Of a DNA stretch of 64,000 nt, positions 46,836 to 58,292 are shown one piece after another. A program made the translations under genes and the position numbers. A model generated the notes under the pieces. That model worked only from the letters and a program-made list of their open reading frames with translations, made no database searches and was not told the DNA's origin. Position 1 is the stretch's first letter. Each line of letters opens with the position of its first letter. Source of the DNA: Ailurus styani (Eukaryota > Chordata > Mammalia > Carnivora > Ailuridae); contig LNAC01000066.1 in NCBI GenBank assembly GCA_002007465.1, forward strand, positions 1,154,381-1,218,380, in the 5' to 3' direction.

Positions 46836-49800
46836 GTAAGTATCTCGCTCATAACACCAGCCCTATCCTGATACCAATAGCTCATGTCATCTTCTCCTCA
46901 CTGAATTCTGGGATACACATGGATAATAAGGGAAGCTTTTTGAAATGCTTTTTTTTGTCTCTGCCAATAAATCACTAAATGATACCATCTTTGGGGCTGA
47001 GTTGACCTAAATGATCAGCTAAGGCCAAATTCTTATCCATATACACATTTTGTATAACTTCTTTGGTCAGTGTACATCCAGACTCTGCTTTGACCAGATA
47101 TCTCTATTTATGGGGACCTCATTTCTTTATAAAACTATCCCATCAACAGAGGCTGGTGGAAAGGGAGGTGAGTGGGGGGATGGGGTAACTGGGTGATGGG
47201 CATTAAGAAGGGCACGTGAAATAATGAGCACTGGGTGTTATACACAACTGGTGAATCATTGAACACTACATCTGAAACCAATGATGTACTATATGTTGGC
47301 TAACTGAATTTAAATTTAAAAAAAAACTTTTGCATCCATTGTTTGGCAGCATGAGCTATTATTTTTGCTTTTGAGTTGAAATCTGCTTCCTAAGAATTTT
47401 CAACTGCTGGTCCAGCTTCTGCCATTTATGCCTCCCACACAATAGCAGACATTCCCTAGATATAAAACCACTTATTTTTTTCAATATTTTCTAAGCTCTG
47501 ATTATGAGATAGGAAAGAACAAATTCCTCATTATTATAGTAGCTTCTCCATGCTTTTGGCTATTCTCTAATCCTAGCCAAAAAAGAAAAAAAATCTATGT
47601 TGAGCTTCAACCTTTGATATATTGATACACAGTTCTGAAGAGAGTCTTGTATTTTCGATAGGCTGAGAGATGAAACATAAATGAAAGATCATTTTTTAAC
47701 GTGATTAGTTTCTTCCAGAGTTTGGTTTCTCTTGTCTTTGTTTTTCTTACAGGTGTAGAATGTGCTGCTCGCCCTCAACAGGTCAGTACATCCATCTTGA
47801 TATAAAAGTCTTACTTTTATATTTTATATAATTTTAAAGCCAGTATCAACAAGGAAATATTTGCTACTGTACACCAGTTAAATTGCTACATGTTTGAAGA
47901 TTTTTTTTAAGTATCAAAACTGACTTTATTAAAAAAAACTATTAAGAGACCTTTCTGAAATGGACATAGTAGAATAAAGTGGTTAGATAAATAGGATCTG
48001 AGTTATTATAAAGTCCTGGGTTTGAATTCCAGCTCCTTGATCGTGTGGACATGGACAACAATACTTGTAAGCTTATTGTGAGGGTTAAAACTACAGTGTT
48101 TGAAGAGAGTTGAGCACAGTATTTGGCACAAAAGAAGAACAAGTCATGATTCCTTTTTTTAATTTTTTTAAAAGATTTTATGTATTTATTTGACACAGAG
48201 AGAGAGATCACAAGTAGGTAGAGAGGCAGGCAGAGGGAGAAGGGGAAGCAAGCTCCCCGCCGAGCAGAAAGCCCGATGTGGGGCTCAATCCCAGGACCCT
48301 GAGATCATGACCTGAGCTGAAGGCATGGCTTAACCCACTGAGCCACCCAGGTGCCCACAAGTCATGATTCTTATAACTGCTAAATGGGTCACATACATCT
48401 TTGTGCTTTATCTTAGGGAATGAAGATTATAATTTAACTTTCCCTTTATAACTCATATTAAGCAATAACTATTGTTGAGAAAATCTAGGTGTGGTAGTAA
48501 AAACTTTAAACCAGGAGTCCAAGCTCAATGGCTTTTTAGCTGTATGCCTGTGAGGCCCAGGCAGCTCCTTTCACTTTTTGTCTTTTGTTTTACATATTAA
48601 AGAGAGTAAGAGGGTTGAGAGTGTAAATTTTGGAGTCAGACAGTCTTGAGTCCAAGCCATCCTTCATGATTTAGTAGCTGCTTGAGAATGAAAAAGGTTA
48701 ATGAATGTGACACCTTGGTAGTTTCTTGGTCACACTGTGCCTATGACGTAAGTCCTGACACTGGGGTTTGAGCAGGCAAGGAGAAGAAGTGAAATTGTGC
48801 TGACATATACTCATCAAGGGGCACCATCATTCCCAGTCTCCAGTAGACTCCACTAGCCTCTGAGCGCCTTCTGCCATTTTACCATGCTTGCTAATCTTGG
48901 TATTGCCAGCGGTCAGCTCAGCCCGAAAACTTAGAAGGTGGGCACCTGGGTGGCTCAGTGGGTTAAATAAAGCCTCTGGTCAGGTCATGGTCTCAGGGTC
49001 CTAGGATTGAGGCCCACCTGCTCAGCCAGGAGCCTGCTTCCTCCTCTCACTCTGCCTGCCTCTCTGCCTACTTGTGATCTGTCTCTCTCTCTGTCAAATA
49101 ATAAATAAAATCTTAAAAAAACAATACTTAGAAGGTATGTGGCATATGGCAAACAAAGGAATGAATGGATTAATTAATGGAACATAGCTTAAGGGGAAGA
49201 TGAATTTAACCTGAAGTCTGGGTATATTTCAGGCTACCCAAGTAGACACATTCAACAATTAGTAAAATATCACATGTGGAACTCTGAGTCAGAAAAACTG
49301 GAAATGTAAAGTCTTCTGGATAGAGCTAGAGTTTGTGTAGTCCTAAACATAAAGCCACAGGATAAAACAGCTAGTATTTTTTTAGTATTTTCCATGTCAT
49401 GAAGTGCTAAGCATTTTACACGTATCTTCTCGATTTAATATATTTTTACTTTAACCTTACGATGTAGTTATTATTACCCTTACTTCGCAGGTAAAGAAAC
49501 CAAGGTTTAGAGAAGTAAAATGATGGTCCCAGGGTCATACAGTCAGGATGTGAAATCTGACATGTTTGACTTTTACTGTCTATACTCTTCAATTTACTCA
49601 GAGATGAAAACCCCAGAAAACCCTGTCTTGGTGATTGCATACCTGCTCCTGCAGGGGGCTTCACGTTGTCTTTGTTCCTGGCATTTACAACAGTGGTTCT
49701 CAACTACAATAGTAAAATACCTGTGTCTGTCTATGCGCTGATGAAGTATATAACACATGCTTTGTGACCAATAATTAATGGTAAAAGTTGCTAGTGATGT

Positions 49801-52044
49801 GTTAGTTCTTAAAGCTATAAAAAGTCACCCTAAAATACATTTCATACTTGCATTCAGATAGAATTTTTTAAGTGAAAGAGAGAAACAGCAGGATGTATAG
49901 AAAACAAACCCCATGGGAATGATTACATCTGTGACTCTGCCATGTGTGGTTTTTAATTTAAATTTTTAATTTAGGTAAATTATTTGGTTACAAGTTACCA
50001 TAAATAAGTTTATCACTCATGATTTTATATCTGATGTAAGAAATCTCTATACTTGATATATCTCAAAGGGCTTGGATGAGGACAATTAGAATAAGAAACA
50101 GATGATTTGAGAGCCCTCTAAGCTTGCTTGGGAAATCCTAAATTCTGGGAATAAAGATGTGATTGAAGGCTTTTAATATGTATTTCCAGGTTGATTGCAG
50201 TAAATATAAAAAGTTACCACCAGGAAAAGAGAGATTTTGTCATGAAATATATGCACCAATTTGTGGATCTGATGGCAAAACTTACCCCAATGATTGCTTC
50301 TTTTGTTATGAAGTTCAGTAAGTATTGAAGTATTTTTGTTTTCTATATTTAAGGTGCAATTGTTATGACAAATATACCTCAATTAGAAGTGGCTTAGGGC
50401 ACAATGAATATGTAAATATGATGAATACATAGAATTTGGGGTCTCTAGTGTCTTTGGATCTGTGCATATTCAGGCAGTAAGAATAAATCAAAAAACCTAG
50501 AATCTCTAACTTGGAAGGAAATTTGAGGGTCATCTAGTTCAATGTCCACCTGCTCATCTATTGCTTGAACTCCCTCTACAAAAAACTCAAGTCATCCCAG
50601 TGTGTGCTTGATTATTTCCAGGGACAAGGAACATCCCTCCTCCTAGGCATGCAGTCATCTGTCAGAATGAACTGCATCTATTGTTTAGTTTTAATAATTA
50701 AGTTTAGATGTGTTAGAGCCCCCTAATTATTGTCACAAAAGGGGATAATATCTAAAAATTCTAAAGAAATTTTTCTGTTTCATTATGATTTCTCAACAAA
50801 ACATATATTAAAGCTCTAATAAAAATTAAATTTGAAAATAAAATAGCCAAAAATAGCTTAAAGGTTACAAAATAATCACCTGGAAGACAGGTTAGTACCA
50901 GTTCGAAAAATATAAGATGGTGGATAATATACTAGAAGGTATAGAAACATATAGATCTGGGGCGCCTGGGTGGCTCAGTCATTAAGCGTTGAGTGTCTGC
51001 CTTCGGTTCAGGTCATGATCCCAGGACCCTGAGATCAAGCCCCGCATCGGGCTCCCTGCTCTGCGGGAAAGACTGCTTCTCCCTCTCCCACTCCCCCTGC
51101 TTGTGTTCCATCTCTGGCTGTATCTCTCTCTGTCAAATAAATAAATAAAATCTTTTTTTTAAAAAAAGAAAGAAACATATAGATCCTTTTAAGTATTTTC
51201 AAAACATACATGAATCAAAACAAACACCTAATATAGATGACATACCGTTCTGGTTTGTTTTTTTAATCAGAAAACAATTACCTTTTCTTTTTTAAAGATT
51301 TTATTTATTTGAGAGAGACAGAGAGAGCAGGAGCAGGGGGTGGGGGCATAGAGGAAGAGGGACAAGCAGACTCCCCTCTAAGCCTGGAGCCTGAAACGGG
51401 GCTTGATCCCAGGACCCTGAGATCACGACCTGAGCCAAAGTCAGATGCATGCCCAAATGAGCTACCCAGGCACCCCAGAAAAAAGCTACTTTTATGAGAA
51501 ATAGTATTTTTTGAAAGATGTAAAATGTGACATTTATGACAAAATCATTTATGAAAAAAGGTTTCTAAATGTGTCTCTTTTAAATTAGAAATTCATTAAA
51601 TATGTTTTCAGGACAATAAACTGATTATGATGTATTGTGAGCATCATCCCTACATAACCAGCACCAGTTGCTAAAATATTTCTAAATTGCAGTCACTCCC
51701 TCCCCATTTTTTAAAAAAGATTTTATTTATTTATAAATAAAATGGCTGAGCAGGGAGCCAGATTCAGGATGGGATCCCAGGACCCCGAGATCATGACCTG
51801 GGCCGAAGGCAGTCACTTAACAGACTGAATGACCCAGGCACCCCCAGTCACTTCCTCCTTTTAAAAACATCACTGAGTGGACCCACTTGAGTACCTTGTG
51901 GGGGGCGGGTTCATTAGTGAATGCTAATTAGTTCCGGGTGCTAATAAAAATGCCTATGGCCTCAGCAATTTTCATTTGTTGCCATTTTCTCTCCACAGAA
52001 AAACTAACAACAAACTTAAGTTTAAACACTTTGGAAAGTGTTGA
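46781..52044 (+). CDS. SPINK9: SPINK9 (LEKTI-2), Kazal-type serine protease inhibitor, 4 coding exons
   Basis: Coding exons are 46781-46835, 47753-47781, 50190-50317 and 51999-52044: 258 nt, 85 residues (human: 86). All splice sites are GT-AG, phases 1, 0 and 2. The signal peptide MKATAFALLLALALMTIFS is followed by VECAARPQQ and the Kazal domain VDCSKYKKLPPGKERFC, HEIYAPICGSDGKTYPNDC, FFCYEVQKTNNKLKF and KHFGKC. The wording GSDGKTY, NDCFFC and HFGKC, plus its position after SPINK7, identifies SPINK9. As in human, one extra Cys lies in the VECA segment before the domain. The predicted P1 residue is Glu (CHE-I), where human has His. Human SPINK9 is a palmoplantar skin inhibitor of kallikrein KLK5 (established knowledge), so this change may alter specificity. 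The reading frame is intact. Confidence 0.96.
47148..47328 (+). repeat. Young L1 3' UTR fragment in SPINK9 intron 1
   Basis: 'ggggtaactgggtgatgggc', 'gagcactgggtgttatacac' and an A-rich tail. 5'-truncated to the 3' UTR only. Confidence 0.85.
47753..47781 (+). CDS. SPINK9: SPINK9 exon 2 (29-nt microexon)
   Basis: Acceptor tttttcttacag, donor gtcagt. Reads (S)VECAARPQQ, aligned with human SIECAKQTKQ. The human Met at the exon 3 boundary is absent here, which explains the one-residue length difference. Confidence 0.9.
47960..48140 (+). repeat. MIR SINE in SPINK9 intron 2
   Basis: 'agtggttagataaataggat', 'cctgggtttgaattccag' and 'gagcacagtatttggcac' follow the MIR head, core and 3' end. Confidence 0.7.
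48154..48355 (-). repeat. Can-SINE in SPINK9 intron 2, minus strand
   Basis: Young body. The TSD acaagtcatgattc is present on both sides. Confidence 0.95.
48942..49122 (+). repeat. Can-SINE in SPINK9 intron 2, plus strand
   Basis: Head 'gggcacctgggtggctcag', with the mustelid body segment 'ctctctgcctacttgtgatc' and an A-rich tail. An acttagaagg repeat flanks it. Confidence 0.93.
49395..49580 (-). repeat. MIR SINE, minus strand
   Basis: 'gaagtgctaagcattttaca', 'aaccaaggtttagagaag' and 'cccagggtcatacagtcag' are antisense MIR. Confidence 0.65.
50190..50317 (+). CDS. SPINK9: SPINK9 exon 3 (Kazal core)
   Basis: Acceptor tatttccag, donor gtaagt. Encodes Cys 1-5, ending in phase 2 (CA of a Gln codon). 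Confidence 0.96.
50959..51172 (+). repeat. Can-SINE in SPINK9 intron 3, plus strand
   Basis: Head 'ggggcgcctgggtggctcag', (aaat)n end. The TSD agaaacatatagatc flanks it. Older body variant with 'gactgcttctccctctccc'. Confidence 0.95.
51285..51475 (-). repeat. Can-SINE in SPINK9 intron 3, minus strand
   Basis: AAAGATTTTATTT complement, GA-rich part, 'gatcacgacctgagcc' and 'gctacccaggcacccc'. Confidence 0.92.
51707..51845 (-). repeat. Internally deleted Can-SINE in SPINK9 intron 3
   Basis: Tail complement and head complement are present but the GA-rich body is missing, leaving about 139 bases. 'cagtcact' plus a C/T stretch is duplicated at the ends. It ends about 150 bases before exon 4. Confidence 0.88.
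51999..52044 (+). CDS. SPINK9: SPINK9 exon 4 (last Cys and stop)
   Basis: Acceptor ctctccacag. Reads (Q)KTNNKLKFKHFGKC then TGA. It follows three SINEs packed into the end of intron 3 yet is intact. Confidence 0.96.
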
Positions 52045-52144
52045 ATCTAGCTTGTGATTCCAGTTCACCTGAAACACACTTCTCCCATATAACCTGTGCT
52101 GCATTGCCTAATCTCGTCACCATTATGTCTGGGTTTCTTTGTAG

Positions 52145-52170
52145 AATAAAGTAGACCTATGTGAAATAAA
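52145..52170 (+). terminator. SPINK9: SPINK9 polyadenylation signals
   Basis: AATAAA at 52145-52150 and 52165-52170, about 100-120 bases after the stop codon. Either would give a very short 3' UTR. Confidence 0.75.
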
Positions 52171-52644
52171 CATACATCTGACTCTTTTTGTTCAGGAGTT
52201 GAATCTTCCGTATTTGAATGTGAATGTTCCGTATTTGTTTCGCTTTCGGGTGACATCTAAGGGACCACCTTAGGGCCACATCCTGGGAGAAAAGGGTCAA
52301 CTAAGACCAGTAGCAGGAACCAGAAAATCAAAGGACCTGAATCTGATGCCTTCTTTTTGCCCAGGCTAGGAAAACACCCCCTGTGCATAACTTAGTTCTT
52401 GTGAATTCCTGAAACATGAACAGAAAAACATGGGAGTCTTCAAGTACAAGAATCAGGAAATACTGCTTTGCTAGATGCTTCTTATGTTTAAGACATGAAA
52501 GCTGCCCTAGATTGAGATGGCTCTTTATTTTCTACCAGAATACATGTTTGTAAAATGTGGCTAGTCAAACGTGCCCAGTAAAGCTGTGTAAATTCCCATG
52601 AATTAGTTGATGTCTTCCATGCATTTTTCCCCCTAAAGTTTTTT

Positions 52645-52972
52645 TTAATTTAAATTCAATTAGCCAACATATAGTACATAATTAGTTTTTGATAGAGTGT
52701 TCATTGATTCATTATTTGCATATAACACCCAGTGCTCATCTCATCATGTGCCCTCCTTAATGCCTGTCACCCAGTTACCCCATCTCCCCACCTACCTCCC
52801 TTTCTGCAACCTTCAGTTTGTTTCCCAGAATCAAGAGTTTCTCATGGTTTATCTCCCCCTCTGATTTCTTCCCATTTAGTTTTTTCTCCCTTCCCCTATG
52901 GTCCTGTGTGCTATTTCTTATATTCCACATAATCAGTGAAACCATATAATTGTCTTTCTCTGATTGAATTAT
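52645..52972 (-). repeat. Young L1 3' UTR fragment, minus strand, with TSD
   Basis: 'tataacacccagtgctcatc' and 'gtttgtttcccagaatcaag' are antisense 3' UTR. 'ccccctaaagttt' flanks both ends. 5'-truncated to about 330 bases. Confidence 0.9.
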
Positions 52973-53129
52973 CCCCCTAAAGTTTGGTCTCAGATCTAGG
53001 ACCTGAAACTTATCTGATCTATTTATTACATTTTATGTTTCAAAAAACATATTATTATATGTTCCAAAGATCATAGTATCTGTTCCTAAGAACAGAGAGG
53101 ATGCCTTGCACATCTTTATAATCCATTTG

Positions 53130-53260
53130 TGCAACTCTGCATTCACATATATCTATTAATGCCTAGTTTGTGTCAGTATCTGTGATAGGATTTGGAGCAT
53201 ACAATGGTAAATAGAATAGACTTGATCTTGCCCTCTTGGAGCTTATATTCTGTGGAAGAA
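53130..53260 (-). repeat. L2 fragment, minus strand
   Basis: 'gacttgatcttgccctcttg' and 'gagcttatattctgtgg' match the antisense L2 3' end. Confidence 0.6.
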
Positions 53261-53709
53261 TTTGCCATGCTTAGTATAGCATCTTGCAGAGAACTGATAT
53301 TATGCAAACACGTTTATTAACAATGAATCAAAATTAAGCAATATTTCAATTGGACTATAGCAGCACATTATGCATACATATAACATGTGAAAATCTAACT
53401 ATCTATTCTCCGCAAAGAGGGAGAAAGAGAAAATAGAGTCAAGTCCTTTTGAGCTGTGTTTTTATCTCACAAAGCCATTAGAGATTCAGACACAAAGACT
53501 GGCCACAAAATGACCTGTGCTAATTTTCAAAGAATTCAAGTAGAACGGTGTGCTCTGGAAGGTTTATTTTCTTTTGTTTGCTCTTTCACTTTTTATTGTG
53601 GCTGTTGTTTCCTGAATGATGCAAGACCATCATCCCTAGGACTACTTAAAAGCACTCTTCAAAGAAACTTTTTAAAGAAATGGAAAATACTGACTTGGAC
53701 TTGATTTGT

Positions 53710-54060
53710 CTTTTCACCAAATATTAAATATCCACTCTTTGCTAGATGCTAGAAATGCATCGATGAGCACACAAACATAAAAATTCATCCTCCCTTCGTG
53801 AAGCTTTAAGGTTACATCGGAAGCATGATATTAATGAAATATCAATCAAATACATATATAAGTTAGACTAACTAGGGCATTCAGGAAAGACCTCCTGAGG
53901 CCTTCCTGAGGTGATTTGTAAGCAGAAGCCAAATGATGGGTAGAAGTCAGGCAAAGGAAAATGGAAGCAGGAGTGGAGATGGGTGGAAGGAGGAGGCAGT
54001 AGCCACGGGACTGAGAAGCAAGAAACATCATTTCAAGCAAAGGGAGCAGCAGGAGACAGC
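53710..54060 (-). repeat. L2 fragment, minus strand
   Basis: 'ccactctttgctagatgcta', 'aggaaagacctcctgagg' and 'gcaaagggagcagcagga' follow the antisense L2 3' region. Confidence 0.6.
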
Positions 54061-54169
54061 AACATAACAAACTAGCACAGTTATTGGCCAGTTTATGTTT
54101 TTCAGTCACTCTTCCTCCCAAGCCTCCCTACTCCCCCCCCCCAAAGTCCATTTCCAACTGTCTACAGAA

Positions 54170-54640
54170 CGATAGTTCTCAAACACAAATCTTGTCATCT
54201 CCCTGCTAAAATCACTTTAGTGAGTCTCACTGCCTGTAAGTCCATGAGTGTTGGCCACTTCTGTCTCCAGCCTCATCTGTCTCCATTCCACATTATGGAA
54301 TGGACTGGTCACCACTCTCAGAACCCTCCATGCACTTTGCAATTGCTCACATGCTGATCCCTCTTCCTCCGATTCTCTTTCCCACTTCTCCATCTCACCA
54401 ATTTCTGCTGATTAAAAAGATTCATCCCTAATGTTCTCTTCTCTAAAAAGCTCCTATGTGTTCTCTAATGAGCGTCTCCTATGTATTCATTCATTCATGT
54501 AATCCTCCCAGGTTATCAAGCATCATAGTATATTCTCGTTAATTTGTAAGCATCTGTTTCTTTTGCTATATTGTGAGATCCTAGCTGGCATGCTGCAGGT
54601 ATTTGATGAATGCATAATAAATTAACTAAATTAAATTAAG
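54170..54640 (+). repeat. L2 3' region, plus strand
   Basis: 'ctgctaaaatcactttagtg', 'catgcactttgcaattgctc' and 'gcaggtatttgatgaatgca' follow the sense L2 3' part. It includes the two head-to-head L2 pieces' boundary near 54130, where a C run lies. Confidence 0.6.
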
Positions 54641-54678
54641 GTGAATTGAATTTGACTTCTATCAACAAGTAAGCAAGG

Positions 54679-54827
54679 TGGGTGCCTGGGTAGCTCAGTG
54701 GGTTAATGCCTCTGCCTTCAGCTCAGGTCATGATCTCAGGGTCCTGGGATCGAGGCCCGCATCGGGCTCTCTGCTTGGTGGGGAGCCTGCTTCTTCCTCT
54801 CTCTCTGCCTACCTCTCTGCCTGCTTG

Positions 54828-54879
<52 letters not shown>

Positions 54880-54912
54880 CAAATAAGTAAATAAAATCTT
54901 AAAAAAAAAAAA
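54679..54912 (+). repeat. Can-SINE with a 45-base (TC)n expansion
   Basis: Head 'gggtgcctgggtagctcag', the young body, then (TC)n at 54831-54875, the AATAAA-type end and a 13-base A tail. The TSD aagtaagcaagg flanks it. Confidence 0.95.
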
Positions 54913-56274
54913 AGTAAGCAAGGAAACCATGGTGTCTTATCCCAGATAACCCTGAAATCAGATTTTACCTTCTGATCTAACTCTGGCACTAGAATATATG
55001 GCATCTGTTTGCATTCTGCACCAGCCCAAACTCTGAATGCTTCTTCAAGTTCCAATAAAAAGAATCCACAGATAGACAAATAAGAGAGAGCACTGATTGC
55101 TTCTCCAGAGATTGGGGGGTGAGGTGGGGTGTGTGGCTTAAATGGCAGTCACCTTGCTCACCTACAGCCTAAAACTTCCCATTGCATTCCTATCCTCCAG
55201 TCATCTCTTGCAACACCACCTTGCAAATCCTTGTCACTTGTAACATGAAAAGGAAATTGACATAAAATTTTCAAGATGCACAAATAAAAGAAAAACAATT
55301 AAATCCATTTGCTAAAATCTGTTGCCAGAACTGAGGCCTACTCACATTCTAAGAAATCCCATTCTGTTTCATTGTTGATTAGCTCTTCCTCATAGTTCAG
55401 CAAAGCAGGCACTACGACAGCCAGTAAACCAGTCCTCCTGGAACAGGTAACTCCTGTCTCTCTGGGAGAACAAAGGGAAGATGAAGCATTGACTTTGGAA
55501 TTTTAATTGACAATAATAGTACAGATCAAGGAAGTAGAAGCCAGATCTACAAAAACATTCCTTAATAAAACCTATCCACAGGAACACATCCTGAAAACTT
55601 TTCAGAATTTCTTAAGAAAAGGAACTCTGAGTCAATTGAAGTTAAGCCTTTTATGAGTGCCTGCTGAAACGCTGGAAGAGAACTACTGAGGTTGTGATAG
55701 ATGCCTCTAGGGACCCTAGGAAACTATCTGATCGTTCCACTTGCCAGACTCCTAGGCGCTGATTTCCTAGGATGTGAGTCATTTAATGCTCAAAAATAGG
55801 CTCTGTGGTTAAAACAACGAAGGCCAGAAGCAGCCCAGCCCTGTATGACGGACTCGTCAAAGAGTAAGCCTGGCTTCTGGGTTTCATTCTTCTTCTGCCC
55901 CATTGTTCCTGAATCTCATTCCAAAAGCCCAAGAACCCTGTTCTGACCAAGGCAGCTTCCCCAGCCTGAGGCCCTGCTCTGTCACCTGTTCAGCAATCCA
56001 GGCCTCTGGTCTTGCACTTCTAGCTTGTGTTCTTTGCTGCTCTTCCCTTCTCCACTCTACTTGTTCCAGAAATGGAGCCCAGGGGCAGGCACCCCAAAAT
56101 ATTGGCGGACATCTGTTGTGTTGGTAGCATCTCTGGTTGCCCTGTCTCTGTTTGGGCTGCCTATCGGTTCTCTGGTTCCTTCTTTTTATTTATGGGGCCC
56201 ATGGATTTCCTGAACCACCATATGTTTGCTGCCACACCCTTTAGATACTGCTGTGTCCTCCATGTCAGGTGAAA

Positions 56275-56415
56275 TTATTTGTGAAGCTTCTATAACATAT
56301 TGGTTAAGATGGTGATCATTTGGCAATATATATGATTATTGAAACTTTATGCTGAATATCTAAACTAATATAATGTTATCTATCAGTTATATTTCAATTT
56401 TTAAAAATTTTCAAA
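56275..56415 (+). repeat. Old L1 3' terminus, plus strand
   Basis: 'aaactttatgctgaatatct' and 'aactaatataatgttatcta' match the old L1 3' end also seen at about 4245-4305. Confidence 0.65.
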
Positions 56416-56459
56416 AAATGAAGGGAAAAACCCTAAGGAAATGAGAAAAGAAATGGGGC

Positions 56460-56660
56460 TTTCAGAATAGAGAGCCCTGGGATTAAATCTAGATTTGCCA
56501 CTTCTGAGTAACCTTGAGTTACTGGTTAAACTTGAGTTTTAGTTCCTGTATTTCAGAATGGGGACAGCAATATTTCCTTATGGACTGGTATGAATCAACC
56601 TATACATACAATACATAATACTGTGCTTGGCACATAATTGGCAAATAGCAAGTGAATGAT
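56460..56660 (+). repeat. MIR SINE, plus strand
   Basis: 'gccctgggattaaatctaga', 'tttgccacttctgagtaac' and 'actgtgcttggcacataatt' follow MIR. Confidence 0.7.
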
Positions 56661-57210
56661 TTCAAAAACAGTAACAACAAAAATCTGTGGTCACCATAAC
56701 CTTGTCCCCTAAGCACAATGGGTAGGTTCTGGCTTTTCAGTGTCTTCTCCCAAGCTCCAGCCTAGCACAAGCCCACCCCTGCCTAACCCCTGCCTAACCC
56801 CTGCCCGAGCTGGTCCTGAGAGAACACTATGAACCTCCTGTTAGAGCAGACCATCACTGTTTATAGCCACAGAAGGCAGCAGAGTGGTTTGACTGCAATG
56901 AAAATATACTCCCAATGGGGACTTGGGAAAATTTTTTAAGTTATCCTCATTTTGGGTTTAAAAAAAAAAAAAGAAAGGAGAAAAGAAAAAGAAAAAACAT
57001 GTGTCTTTTGGTTTGGAGCCCCCTGAGAACAGGGGATTATGTCCTGTTTATCTTTATGTCCAAAATGGATATTTATTTGTTTCTCCATTGCCTGATATAT
57101 ACTAGGCAGCCTGACATATATACATAATTTTTAAACTCTCAAGGAAAAAAAATGAAAACAAACTTAGGTTGAATATATTAAAGCCATGGATTCAACACTC
57201 TAATGCCATT

Positions 57211-57254
57211 AAGAGTGCCACACTAAAAAAAAAAAAAAAAAAAGAGTGCCACAC
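57211..57254. mobile_element. Poly(A)-only insertion with 13-base TSD
   Basis: aagagtgccacac at 57211-57223 is repeated exactly at 57242-57254. Between them is only T followed by 17 A. This has the form of an L1-machinery insertion truncated to its A tail. Confidence 0.75.
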
Positions 57255-58292
57255 AAAATTCTACATTGCCTGCAAATAACAAGAGAAAACACTGTTATTT
57301 AGCAAAGGGCAGAGAACAGAAAAACAAACTTAATGCCTCACAGCTGGATAAATGTTTCTAGTCTATGGCTGCATAAGGGTCTTTGCCAGAGGAGAGGAAG
57401 ATGGGGGTGCGGTAAGGTGGGAGCTGGCAGCTTGAGTTGCACCGAAAAATGGGAGTTAGGGAGGAGTTAGGGAAGACAGAACTTGGGCTATTTCTTAAAC
57501 TGTCTGATAGACATATGAGCATTTGTGTTGCTTTTAGCATTTGAACTGTACATGTGTATTATACACACTCTTTTGTATATATGATATATGACAAAATAGA
57601 GGACAGAGAAGAAGGTAGGTAAGGAGAGAAGTTGGTTTTCTCTGGTATAAATTTAAATTTGAGCTCTGCTAAGTGAAAAGCATCACTGTTTACCTTCGTG
57701 GCATTCTCTTCCTTCTCCAATATCTAGAGGCCTCTTTGACATGTTTTCCTCAAGGACAGAGACTTACTTTTCTCCTTAAATAGTGCTAAACCGAGCAGGA
57801 AACTAGCCCATATAGGGGCCCAGAGGGAGGGATGTGGGGGGTAGGGCATTATGTCACTCAGCTGGCCAGAATAGTTCAACTTTCTCATTGAAACCTCCCA
57901 TGAAGAACAAAGCACAGAATCAAGTGCATCTTGTGACAGAAACCATTGTAAAAAAAAAAAAAAGAAAAGAAAAAAAAGAAAAGGACGTCAAATATTGAAC
58001 CACTGATTCAGAGATTTCTGGATATCACAGACCAATTAAATTTCTTTTAAGTAATTATTTATTGCAAAATAAAGTAAAAAAATGATAAAAATTCAAAACA
58101 AAAATATCACTCACAATTTTCAAGAAACTCATCATTTCATCCATACACCATGATACAGTTTCCATGTTGGCAATAATATCATAAATGCAATTTTATATTC
58201 CATTTTGCTTAATGTTATGCCATAAGGATATTTAATTTTTTCTTGTCTTTTTTTTTCTTTCCTCCCTAATCTCTTGAAATATCCACATACAC

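Noticed and set aside
46637..46978. 113-codon open frame overlapping SPINK9 exon 1
   Set aside because: It runs from the 5' flank through exon 1 and its donor into intron 1; the real product is spliced at 46835.
49685..49800. MER5/Charlie-type DNA transposon starting with cagtggttctcaa
   Set aside because: Only the short terminal motif fits; the body and the opposite terminus were not found.
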